A stretch of DNA of 64,000 nucleotides from Dyadobacter sp. 3J3 (GTDB lineage: Bacteria > Bacteroidota > Bacteroidia > Cytophagales > Spirosomataceae), in contig NZ_VTOL01000014.1 in NCBI RefSeq assembly GCF_009801115.1, forward strand, positions 100,971 to 164,970. Direction: 5' to 3'. Under the pieces are notes generated by a model. That model saw nothing but the letters and a program-made list of their open reading frames with translations, was not told where the DNA came from and ran no database searches. The position numbers and the translations under genes were made by a program. Below, one piece after another: positions 15,129 through 23,305 of the stretch. Position 1 is the first letter of the stretch, and each line of letters begins with the position of its first letter.

Positions 15129-17999
15129 ATGAGGCGATTTTATAATACACATCGGAAAATATTTTATTCTTTTTTCTTTTTGTTTTTTCTGGTGACAGGA
15201 TTTGCAAAGGGAGAAACTTTTACCGTAACTGAAAAGTGCGTGCCAAGTCCGGCGTGTGCGGAGGATGGCACTGTGTTTAACGAAGATAATAATAGCAAGG
15301 CTACCGCGTGGGCCTGGGATTTCGGGGATGGTGGAAAGGATGATGTTCGAAACCCTTTGCATGCTTATAAAACAGCCGGGTCATTCACTGTTACATTGAC
15401 CAGAACTTTTGCTGATGGGAGTAAGACAACTGAAACGCAGTTAATTACAATTGGCGAGGTTCCGCCCCCGTTTCAAAAATGGAAAGCAGATACTACGATT
15501 TGTCCGGGTCAAACTATTGATTTGAACCCTTATCCTACCAATGCACCAGCTGGCGCAAAATATATTTGGTATCCCAAGGGCGATACTACGCAGATCTTAA
15601 AGGTTGATAGTTCCGGTTGTTATTCCGTCCAGGTGATTTTGCCGAATGGTTGTAAGCTCCAGGATAAAGTTAATGTCAAAATCTGTATGGAGCCTACCAA
15701 TTCGGAAGGTGCCAAATGGTATTTTGGAGCAAATGCAGGGCTTGATTTTAATAATTCCCCTCCGTCGCCCTTAACGGATGGACAGGTTAATTCGGCCGAA
15801 GGCGTTTCTTCAATCGCAAATTCCAAAGGTGAATTGCTGTTTTATTCTGATGGAATTACGATTTATAACAAGGATCATAAACAGATGGATTGCTATTTGT
15901 TGGCGAATTGTGCGCCTCTTTTAGGAAGCCATACATCAACAGAATCCGTTTTGATTGTGCCTCAGCCAACCTGCCGGGGTTGTGAATATTTATTTAATGT
16001 TTTTACAACAACGGATATTCAAGGGACGAAATATCTTACGGTAAGCGTCGTGGATATGCGCCGGAACAATGGAAAAGGTGCGATTATTGAACAAAATACA
16101 ACTTTACAACAGCCAACAACAGAAAGATTGGCAGCGGTTGAAAATAAAAAAGATACTACGTACTGGGTTGTATCCCACGATTACGGCACGAACAAATTTC
16201 GCATTTTTCACGCTACAACCGGTGGTTTGACAGAAACCGGTTCTCCTGAATTGGGTATGGCGCATGATTCTTTGAATAAGGGGGAGGGATATATGAAATT
16301 TTCTGCCGCAGATAGTACAACGGGCGAAAGAAGACTTGCTGTGGTAATACCAGGCCCACCTACGAATTACGTAGAATTGTTCAAGTTCAATGATACGACG
16401 GGCGTTTTAACATATGATAAATTAATAAATCTTGGTCCCGCCCCACCGATTGCCTACGGAATTGAGTTTTCTTCCAGTGGTGAAAAAATGTACGTCACCT
16501 TCCAGGGAGATGGAAAAACGAAATCCTATTTAAAACAATATGACCTCACATTCAGTGATAGCACGCTGGTAGAATCCGCACTGGTTATTGACAGTTCTGC
16601 CACACAGAAATATGGAGCTTTACAAATGGCTTCGGACGGCAAAATCTATATGGCTGTTGACGGAAGTGACTATTTGGGGGTAATAGGAAAACCTGAAAGA
16701 AATTCTGTAAGTACCATTGAATATAAACTTGAAGGTGTAAATCTTGGAGGTAAAAAAAGTGGTTTAGGATTGCCAAACATGGTACAGGATTTTTCTCAGG
16801 AATCATCGGGACCCGGATTTACAGCGGATGGTTTTTGTACGAATGAACCTACGACCTTTGAAGCCGGACCAATTTGTGATCCTAAAAAAGATACGTATAG
16901 CTGGATATTTGGAGATGGTTCGGCTTCGCCACCGTCCAAGGAGCAAAAAGTTACGCATACTTACACACAGCCAGGGAGTTACCTCGTAACGCTTTCACAG
17001 ACAAACGAGTGTACAACAATGGTTACGAAAGATACTGTTGTCATATTCGAGACACCACCAGCAATGAATTTGCGCGCAAACATCGATACCTGCGGACAAT
17101 ACATAAATCTGGATATGGGTATTACCGCGCAGATTTACGAGTGGTATAACAGAGGCAGAATTGTTGGCCGTTCCAGAACATTGAAAGTTACGGCTACCGG
17201 CCGCTACATTGCCGTGGCTTATAACGGTCCGCAAAGAGATTGTTTCACTGCTGATACAACAGAAGTCACGTTACGAAAGCCACCGGCATTCGATCTTGGT
17301 GCTGATACGACGATGTGCCGCGATAGTTCCATTCTGATTACTGCCCCCGGACTTACGTGGAGGGAATTCTTATGGAATACCGGTGAAACGACACGGAGTA
17401 TTACCGTTCGTCAGCCTGGTACCTATTTTGTTCAGGTGAAAAACGGAAATGATTGTTATAATGCGGATACGATTCAGGTTGGAGAACTTCCCTCGCCTTT
17501 GCTGGGGCTTGCTCCTGAATATTACATCTGTATTCCCGATGGTGGTTCAACCGTGTTGGATGCCAAAGGCGTTGGGGTCATACATTATGAGTGGCCGGCT
17601 TCAGGAGACACCACGCAAACGATCATTGTTAATCAAAAAGGAGTTTATACAGTTTTGGGAACCAATAAAGAGGGATGTATTGCGAAAAAATCCACAACTG
17701 TTTTTGATCAATGTGAACCCCGGTTCTTTATTCCCGATGCGTTTACTCCCGACGGCAATGGGAAAAATGAGACGCTGGAAGTTTTTGGGGCCTATTACAT
17801 AAACTATTCGATAAGGATTTATAACCGTTGGGGTGAGGTGATTTATGCCACTAATTCGATAGAAGACCGCTGGGATGGTACTTATAAAGGATTGAAAGTT
17901 CAGCCGGGAGTTTATCCTTATATTGTATCATACGAAGCCCAATATTTCCCTGAACGAAATCCTGTTGTCATGCGAGGCTCGGTTATGGTGATCCGTTAA
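15129..17999 (+). CDS. PKD-domain T9SS cargo with type B (CHU_C) sorting domain
   Basis: A 956-residue secreted protein. It has an N-terminal signal (MRRFYNTHRKIFYSFFFLFF) and a first PKD domain around 55-110 (WDFGDGG...NPLHAYKTAGSFTVTL). A large middle region, about 195-560, resembles a WD-like/propeller fold seen in CHU_C proteins. A second PKD domain lies near 580-640 (WIFGDGS...HTYTQPGSYLVTLS), then Ig-like repeats beginning DLGADTTMCRDSS. The C-terminal gliding-motility-associated domain at about 870-956 includes FIPDAFTPDGNGKNETL and YNRWGEVIY. It is likely exported by T9SS and held at the surface with the divergent PorP/SprF protein. Confidence 0.92.
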   Translation: MRRFYNTHRKIFYSFFFLFFLVTGFAKGETFTVTEKCVPSPACAEDGTVFNEDNNSKATAWAWDFGDGGKDDVRNPLHAYKTAGSFTVTLTRTFADGSKTTETQLITIGEVPPPFQKWKADTTICPGQTIDLNPYPTNAPAGAKYIWYPKGDTTQILKVDSSGCYSVQVILPNGCKLQDKVNVKICMEPTNSEGAKWYFGANAGLDFNNSPPSPLTDGQVNSAEGVSSIANSKGELLFYSDGITIYNKDHKQMDCYLLANCAPLLGSHTSTESVLIVPQPTCRGCEYLFNVFTTTDIQGTKYLTVSVVDMRRNNGKGAIIEQNTTLQQPTTERLAAVENKKDTTYWVVSHDYGTNKFRIFHATTGGLTETGSPELGMAHDSLNKGEGYMKFSAADSTTGERRLAVVIPGPPTNYVELFKFNDTTGVLTYDKLINLGPAPPIAYGIEFSSSGEKMYVTFQGDGKTKSYLKQYDLTFSDSTLVESALVIDSSATQKYGALQMASDGKIYMAVDGSDYLGVIGKPERNSVSTIEYKLEGVNLGGKKSGLGLPNMVQDFSQESSGPGFTADGFCTNEPTTFEAGPICDPKKDTYSWIFGDGSASPPSKEQKVTHTYTQPGSYLVTLSQTNECTTMVTKDTVVIFETPPAMNLRANIDTCGQYINLDMGITAQIYEWYNRGRIVGRSRTLKVTATGRYIAVAYNGPQRDCFTADTTEVTLRKPPAFDLGADTTMCRDSSILITAPGLTWREFLWNTGETTRSITVRQPGTYFVQVKNGNDCYNADTIQVGELPSPLLGLAPEYYICIPDGGSTVLDAKGVGVIHYEWPASGDTTQTIIVNQKGVYTVLGTNKEGCIAKKSTTVFDQCEPRFFIPDAFTPDGNGKNETLEVFGAYYINYSIRIYNRWGEVIYATNSIEDRWDGTYKGLKVQPGVYPYIVSYEAQYFPERNPVVMRGSVMVIR

Positions 18000-18090
18000 A
18001 TGTTCGGTTTTGCCAATTAAAACGGTTATTTTTGATCAAATAAACAGGTGCGTTTTTTGTTAAAACGCGATTACTATTGTCAAAAAGCTT

Positions 18091-19116
18091 ATGCGTCAGG
18101 ATTATCTGTCCGGAGATAAAGAAAATCTTTCTAATACTGAAAAAGATGTGGAGCGGGCATTACGTCCGCTCTCATTTGATGATTTTACAGGACAGGAAAA
18201 AATTCTTGAAAATCTTAAAATATATGTTCAGGCTGCAAGACAGCGTGGTGATGCCATGGACCACGTGTTGTTGCACGGACCTCCGGGTTTGGGGAAAACA
18301 ACATTGTCGCATATCATAGCCAATGAACTTGCTGCCGGTATTAAAATTACCTCCGGGCCAGTTCTGGACAAACCGAGCGATCTTGCAGGTTTGCTTACAA
18401 ATTTGCAGGAACACGATGTCCTTTTTATTGACGAGATCCATCGTCTGAATCCGATTGTTGAAGAATATCTTTATTCTGCGATGGAGGATTATAAAATTGA
18501 TATCATGCTGGACAGCGGACCAAACGCGCGCAGTATCCAGATCGGACTGAATCCATTCACATTGATTGGAGCCACCACACGCGCAGGAATGCTGACATCT
18601 CCGTTACGGGCTCGTTTTGGTATTAACGCTCGTCTGGAATATTACGATGCGCAATTGTTGAAATCCATCTTAAAGCGATCAGCTGTGATTTTGGGAACTC
18701 CGTTGGAAGATGATGCCGCTTATGAAATTGCCCGTCGTAGCCGTGGAACTCCGCGTATTGCCAATAACCTTCTCCGTCGGACACGCGATTTTGCACAAGT
18801 AAAGGGTAATGGTAAAATTACCGTTGCCATCGCTGAAATGGCTCTTCTGGCGCTTGATGTAGACCAGAACGGACTGGATGAAATGGACAACCGGATTTTG
18901 AGTACTATTATTGAGAAATTCAAAGGCGGGCCTGTTGGTCTTTCTACCATTGCTACGGCATGTGGTGAAGAGGCGGAAACAATTGAGGAAGTTTATGAGC
19001 CATTTCTGATTCAGGAAGGGTATATGAAAAGAACTTCCAGAGGCAGAGAAGTTACAGAAAAAGCATATCGGCATTTAGGTGTACTGCCAAGGCACCGTTC
19101 CGGAGAGCTATTTTAA
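18091..19116 (+). CDS. ruvB: Holliday junction branch migration helicase RuvB
   Basis: A 341-residue AAA+ motor that, with RuvA, drives branch migration in recombination repair. Walker A is GPPGLGKTTL, Walker B is LFIDEIHRL, sensor 1 is GATTRAGML, and the arginine-finger region follows GTPRIANNLLRRTRDFA. A C-terminal winged helix runs about 260-335 (GPVGLSTIATACGEEAETIEEVYEPFLI). Full length and no unusual residues. Preceded by an ordinary 90-bp gap after the cargo gene. Confidence 0.98.
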   Translation: MRQDYLSGDKENLSNTEKDVERALRPLSFDDFTGQEKILENLKIYVQAARQRGDAMDHVLLHGPPGLGKTTLSHIIANELAAGIKITSGPVLDKPSDLAGLLTNLQEHDVLFIDEIHRLNPIVEEYLYSAMEDYKIDIMLDSGPNARSIQIGLNPFTLIGATTRAGMLTSPLRARFGINARLEYYDAQLLKSILKRSAVILGTPLEDDAAYEIARRSRGTPRIANNLLRRTRDFAQVKGNGKITVAIAEMALLALDVDQNGLDEMDNRILSTIIEKFKGGPVGLSTIATACGEEAETIEEVYEPFLIQEGYMKRTSRGREVTEKAYRHLGVLPRHRSGELF

Positions 19117-19201
19117 ATCCCTTTCGTCAGAAAAGCTGATAGCTAGCAATTTACATCTATGTTAAGATAGTGTCAACAAGACAATAATTGAGTTAGCTGC
19201 A

Positions 19202-19232
19202 TTGCATTTTCTCTGAAAATTACGTACTTTTG
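19202..19232 (+). promoter_or_regulatory. Bacteroidetes-type promoter for NUDIX gene
   Basis: A -7 box TACTTTTG (19225-19232) fits the Bacteroidetes consensus TAnnTTTG, with TTG at 19202-19204 twenty bases upstream as the -33 element. Transcription would start near 19240, which supports the ATG at 19258 over the GTG at 19234. Confidence 0.6.
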
Positions 19233-19257
19233 CGTGAAATTTTGTGTCACTGCTGGT

Positions 19258-19680
19258 ATGATAGAAAGTATTGTTGCTGTAAAGTTGGTTGTGAGGGTGC
19301 CTTGTGCGATCATTGAACATGATGGAAAAGTCTTAGCAGGACAGCGTAGTGCAGCACTTTCGTTTCCGCTTCAATGGGAATTCCCAGGCGGGAAACAAGA
19401 GGAAAACGAAACCGACGAGGAAACGCTTTTTCGCGAAATACGAGAAGAACTTGATGTTGACATAGAAATAATTCAAAAACTACCGGTTACGACCAAAGAT
19501 CAGGGCTGGAGAGAAATTATCCTTGTTCCGTTTATATGTAAGCTGCAAACTTTTGAAATGACGCTATCCGAACATGAGCAAATCATGTGGCTTGACCCAC
19601 AAGATTTGCTTTCGTTAAACTGGACGGTCGGAGATCTGGATATTATTAAAAGTTATTATACCTATCTATCGGGAAAATAA
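19258..19680 (+). CDS. NUDIX hydrolase, MutT-like (8-oxo-dGTP diphosphatase type)
   Basis: A 140-residue NUDIX protein. The Nudix box starts at the G of FPGGKQEENETDEETLFREI and continues REELDV. The REUXEE core is intact, and the usual final Gly is Asp, a frequent variant. MutT-type members sanitise oxidised dGTP. The C-terminal EHEQIMWLDPQDLLSLNW matches MutT/CTP-pyrophosphohydrolase relatives. The start is chosen by the promoter just upstream. The stop overlaps the 3' end of the convergent dihydroorotase gene by 15 bp. Confidence 0.88.
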   Translation: MIESIVAVKLVVRVPCAIIEHDGKVLAGQRSAALSFPLQWEFPGGKQEENETDEETLFREIREELDVDIEIIQKLPVTTKDQGWREIILVPFICKLQTFEMTLSEHEQIMWLDPQDLLSLNWTVGDLDIIKSYYTYLSGK

Positions 19681-21027
19681 TAATCTTTTTCCCTTAACGG
19701 TTTCATCGAAATTCCCATTTTCGTAAGCCAAATGGCCAGATACGAAAGTATGTGTAATGGCTGACTGAAAGTTGGTACCTTCAAAAGGTGACCATGCGCA
19801 TTTTGAATAAATATTGGAAGGTTCAACAAAAGTACTTCCGTCAAGATCTACCAGCACAAGATCAGCCCAATAACCTTCCCGAATATATCCTCTGTCTTTA
19901 ATCTGAAAGCAATCCGCTACGGCGTGACTCATTTTTTCAGCCACTCTTTCCAAAGGTATTTTCCCTTTTTTACTGAATTCCAGCATAACATTTAATGTAT
20001 GTTGAATCAAAGGTAAACCCGAAGGCGCCTGCCAGTAAGGTAGTGCTTTTTCTTCGATGGTATGCGGAGCATGATCCGTAGCGATTACATCAATCCTGTT
20101 ATCCAAAAGTGCCTGGAAAATTGCTTCTTTGTGATGCGGCGCTTTGATGGCCGGATTACATTTTATTTTATTTCCCAATATGTGATAATCTTCCGCATCA
20201 AACCATAAATGATGCACACAAGCTTCTGCCGTCACAAGTTTTGGGGATCCGTCAGCCAAAAGAATTTTACCATTTTTACGCTCTCCTACTTCAAAAAGAG
20301 AAACTTCGTCACCCGTTGAAATATGAAGAATATGTAATCTCGTTTTATGTTTATGTGCTAATCCGCTGGCAAAAGTGGATGAGATCAAACAGGCTTCTTC
20401 ATTTCTGATGAGCGCATGAATATTATAAGGAACATTATCTCCGTATTTTTCTTTGAAAAACTCCATCCGCTGACGAACCGTCGGCTCATCTTCGCAATGT
20501 GTTGCGATCAGCATCGGTGCATTAGCAAATAGTTTTTCTAAAACTTCCGGCGAGTCTACAAGCATATTTCCCGTAGAAGAACCCATGAAAATCTTGATCC
20601 CGCAAACCTGTGTTGGGTCCGTGCGCATTACTTCGTCATAATTGCTATTCGACGCGCCCATGAAGAATGAATAATTCGCCAGGGACGTGTTTGCCGCAAT
20701 CTGGTATTTATCTTCCAGCAACGGTTGTGTAAGCGCATTTGGAACTGTATTTGGCATTTCCATAAAGGATGTTACGCCACCTGCTACCCCGGCACGCGCT
20801 TCGGAATGAATATTTGCCTTGTAAGTTAGTCCTGGCTCACGGAAATGAACCTGGTCGTCAATAACACCAGGAAGTAAATACGTCCCTTTTGCATCAATAA
20901 CCCGGTCAGCGGGAAGATTTTGTAAATCTTTTGCAATGCGTTGGATGTGACCATCAACAATATATACGTCAGATTCCTGGATCGTATTTTCATTGACAAT
21001 GCGGGCATTCAGGATAAGGGTTTTCAT
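19666..21027 (-). CDS. pyrC: Dihydroorotase
   Basis: A 453-residue amidohydrolase-fold enzyme, likely dihydroorotase of pyrimidine synthesis. Motifs are DDQVHFREPGLTYKANI (first metal motif), MEMPNTVPNA, the KIFMGSSTGN lysine region, ATHCEDE, LHILHIS and VIATDHAPH. The first residue of the usual HxH pair is Gln59 (QVH61), which I recall as usual for Bacteroidetes dihydroorotases, but it could also point to an allantoinase-like or altered metal site. It converges with, and overlaps, the NUDIX gene by 15 bp. Confidence 0.88.
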   Translation of the reverse strand: MKTLILNARIVNENTIQESDVYIVDGHIQRIAKDLQNLPADRVIDAKGTYLLPGVIDDQVHFREPGLTYKANIHSEARAGVAGGVTSFMEMPNTVPNALTQPLLEDKYQIAANTSLANYSFFMGASNSNYDEVMRTDPTQVCGIKIFMGSSTGNMLVDSPEVLEKLFANAPMLIATHCEDEPTVRQRMEFFKEKYGDNVPYNIHALIRNEEACLISSTFASGLAHKHKTRLHILHISTGDEVSLFEVGERKNGKILLADGSPKLVTAEACVHHLWFDAEDYHILGNKIKCNPAIKAPHHKEAIFQALLDNRIDVIATDHAPHTIEEKALPYWQAPSGLPLIQHTLNVMLEFSKKGKIPLERVAEKMSHAVADCFQIKDRGYIREGYWADLVLVDLDGSTFVEPSNIYSKCAWSPFEGTNFQSAITHTFVSGHLAYENGNFDETVKGKRLLFSR

Positions 21028-21171
21028 TTACTATACAATTGGTGGATATACTAAATCGCTAATAATTTGAAAAGTAAAGTTAAGAATGTCTTGGTTGACC
21101 AGCTAATTTATTCAATCATTCTCTCATTCAAATTATTCTATCATTCTCTCACTCAATCATTCAAAATTGTT

Positions 21172-21858
21172 ATGACTTCTCTCTGGTTTGATTTCGTTGA
21201 CCTTATCTTTCCAAGATGCTGCGAAGCCTGTGACAAAGGATTGGTAGGTAATGAGGCTATTATTTGTACTACGTGCAGAATTGGTTTACCCAGAGTTGAG
21301 CAGGACAGTGTTTTTAGTGATATCGTCAAGCAAAAGTTTGTCAATATTCACGAAGTAGCAGGAACGCATTCTTTTTTGTTATTTACCAAAAAAGGCAAAG
21401 TGCAGAAATTATTACATGCGCTGAAATACCGGGGAAAATCGGAAGTTGGTATTTTACTTGGGTTTATGTTTGGACAGGAAATGATGGCAAATGGAAATTT
21501 ACCGGAGGCAGACCTGATCGTCACAGTTCCTTTGCACAAGAAAAAATTAAAGATAAGAGGCTATAACCAAAGTGATAAACTGGCGGAAGGTTTTTCAAAC
21601 GCTACTAATATTCCGTGGTCTGGAAATGCTTTGCAACGAACCAGATTTACCGAAACACAAACCGGTAAAACAAGAAATGAACGCTGGGAAAATGTTAAAG
21701 GCGTATTCCGGGTAAGTGAAAATGTTGAAGGGAAATCCGTAATTGTTATAGATGATATCTTGACAACTGGCGCAACTTTGGAAGCGTGTATAGAAGTTTT
21801 GAGGGAGGCAGGATGCGGACAATTTTATATTTTAACGATTGCTTCCGCTCAGCATTAA
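21172..21858 (+). CDS. ComF-family phosphoribosyltransferase-like protein
   Basis: A 228-residue protein. The N-terminal zinc-finger-like part has CCEACDKG and CTTC. The C-terminal phosphoribosyltransferase fold carries the PRPP loop VIVIDDILTTGATLEAC. The family includes ComFC/GntX, linked to DNA uptake or handling in competent species; the role here is unproven. The frame is open 35 codons further upstream, but that part is low complexity (repeated TCATTC), and the ATG at 21172 matches the family start. Confidence 0.88.
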   Translation: MTSLWFDFVDLIFPRCCEACDKGLVGNEAIICTTCRIGLPRVEQDSVFSDIVKQKFVNIHEVAGTHSFLLFTKKGKVQKLLHALKYRGKSEVGILLGFMFGQEMMANGNLPEADLIVTVPLHKKKLKIRGYNQSDKLAEGFSNATNIPWSGNALQRTRFTETQTGKTRNERWENVKGVFRVSENVEGKSVIVIDDILTTGATLEACIEVLREAGCGQFYILTIASAQH

Positions 21859-21874
21859 AAAGAATTTGGCATTA

Positions 21875-21918
21875 AAAAAGGAAGGATTCAAGTTTTAAAA
21901 CCTGAATCCTTCCTTTTT
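21875..21918. terminator. Bidirectional terminator between comF-like gene and gldJ
   Basis: Perfect 16-bp arms, AAAAAGGAAGGATTCA (21875-21890) and TGAATCCTTCCTTTTT (21903-21918), with a 12-nt loop. T-runs lie on both strands. It is located between convergent genes. Confidence 0.88.
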
Positions 21919-21946
21919 ACTTTTATAAATTTATTCTAAAAGAATC

Positions 21947-23215
21947 TTATTTACGGCTACCAGTCGCAATCATTGCGCAACGGAAACCTACCGATGCAGT
22001 GGCAGAATCCTGATCCATGTAACGACGCGTTCCTGGTGACAACCAGTAGGCTACGTCAGACCATGAACCACCTTTGTAAACACGAAGGTTATCATTTACC
22101 AAAGAGTTACCGTTTTTGCTGTCATAGTTTTTAGCATCATCCTGATATCCATCACGACGGAATGCGTTCAAGTCATTCACATCATTGTTGGAAAGCGGAC
22201 GATAAACGTCATAAACCCATTCGCTTACGTTTCCAGCCATATCATAAAGGCCGTTGTCATTAGCAGGATATGAACGAATTTCCTGAGTAATGATCGCACC
22301 ATCGTTTGATTTACCGGCGATACCAGCATAGTCTCCTGGTCCACGTTTGAAGTTAGCAAGCATTTGTCCTTGCTTCCGTCCGCGTGGCTGACGCATTGTC
22401 GATCCATCCCAAGGATAAATACGCTGGTTTGATTGATTTTCATCCGCATACTGTGTACCGATCATAGCGATCGCAGCATATTCAAATTCAGCTTCTGTTG
22501 GCAGACGGTATGGAGGCATTACGTAACCGCTCTCAATTCTAAGTTGAGCTGGTTCCGCTGAGGCAACTGCTTCTGCTTCCGCAGCATTGGCAGCTTTTTT
22601 CTTCTTGCCAATAGCAAATCCTTTTTTCTTCTGTCCGGCTTTATTACCGATTGCAGTATTGCTTTTACTTACAGCAGCAGTTCTCCATGCGCAATAATCG
22701 TTCGCCTGAACCCACGATACACCTACAACAGGGTACAAACGGAAACCAGGGTGACGAAGATACATGGTTACATAAGAATCGTTAAATGACAATTCATTGT
22801 ACCAAACAGCTGTGTCGGGTAAGGCTTTGCTGTAAAATTCTTCCGAAGAATCTTTTTGAACAGCATTTAAGTATTCAAGATAATGGACGTTGGCAACTTC
22901 CGTCTGATCCATATAGAACGACTGGATACTTACGGTACGTTTTGGGTTGTCACGTCTGTTCATAACATCTTCTTCCAAAGATCCCATGGTAAAACGCCCA
23001 CCTTCGATATAAACCAAGTCAGGACCAGCAGGTAATGCTTTGTATTGTTTCACCTGATAGCCATCCTTGCCATTATACGCCAAGCCTGTTTTTGAACTGG
23101 ATTTCCCCGGTTTCAAACTCGTTGGTCTTTTTTTCTTACTACACGAAGTAGCCGCTAATAACACAATCAGTATCAACGCGATCGACCGGATACCCATCTT
23201 ATGCATGCAAATCAT
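21947..23215 (-). CDS. gldJ: GldJ-like gliding motility/T9SS lipoprotein
   Basis: A 422-residue lipoprotein with a FGE-sulfatase (SUMF1-like) domain. The lipobox LAATSC follows a hydrophobic signal; a start at the third Met (23197) is also possible. GldJ-like features are LVYIEGGRFTMGSLEEDVMN, SFYMDQTEVANVHYLEYLN, SKALPDTAVWYNEL, and YPVVGVSWVQANDYCAWRTA. GldJ, with GldK, stabilises the T9SS/gliding machinery in the periplasm and is not a real formylglycine enzyme. A Lys/Ala-rich insert near 190-220 (KKKGFAIGKKKKAANAAEAE) is low complexity. It ends with the FGE-typical GGSWSD and VGFRC. Confidence 0.85.
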   Translation of the reverse strand: MICMHKMGIRSIALILIVLLAATSCSKKKRPTSLKPGKSSSKTGLAYNGKDGYQVKQYKALPAGPDLVYIEGGRFTMGSLEEDVMNRRDNPKRTVSIQSFYMDQTEVANVHYLEYLNAVQKDSSEEFYSKALPDTAVWYNELSFNDSYVTMYLRHPGFRLYPVVGVSWVQANDYCAWRTAAVSKSNTAIGNKAGQKKKGFAIGKKKKAANAAEAEAVASAEPAQLRIESGYVMPPYRLPTEAEFEYAAIAMIGTQYADENQSNQRIYPWDGSTMRQPRGRKQGQMLANFKRGPGDYAGIAGKSNDGAIITQEIRSYPANDNGLYDMAGNVSEWVYDVYRPLSNNDVNDLNAFRRDGYQDDAKNYDSKNGNSLVNDNLRVYKGGSWSDVAYWLSPGTRRYMDQDSATASVGFRCAMIATGSRK

Positions 23216-23305
23216 TGCTTTAAAGTGACTTAGAGTGTTTGGTATTTAATAGTATGCGAAACTGCAAATGTAAGAAATCAATCGAACTTATTTGCGAAAA
23301 ATCCA

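Noticed and set aside
21067..21171. Upstream extension of the ComF-like gene
   Set aside because: The DNA is a low-complexity run of TCATTC-type repeats, and the family N-terminus begins at the ATG at 21172.
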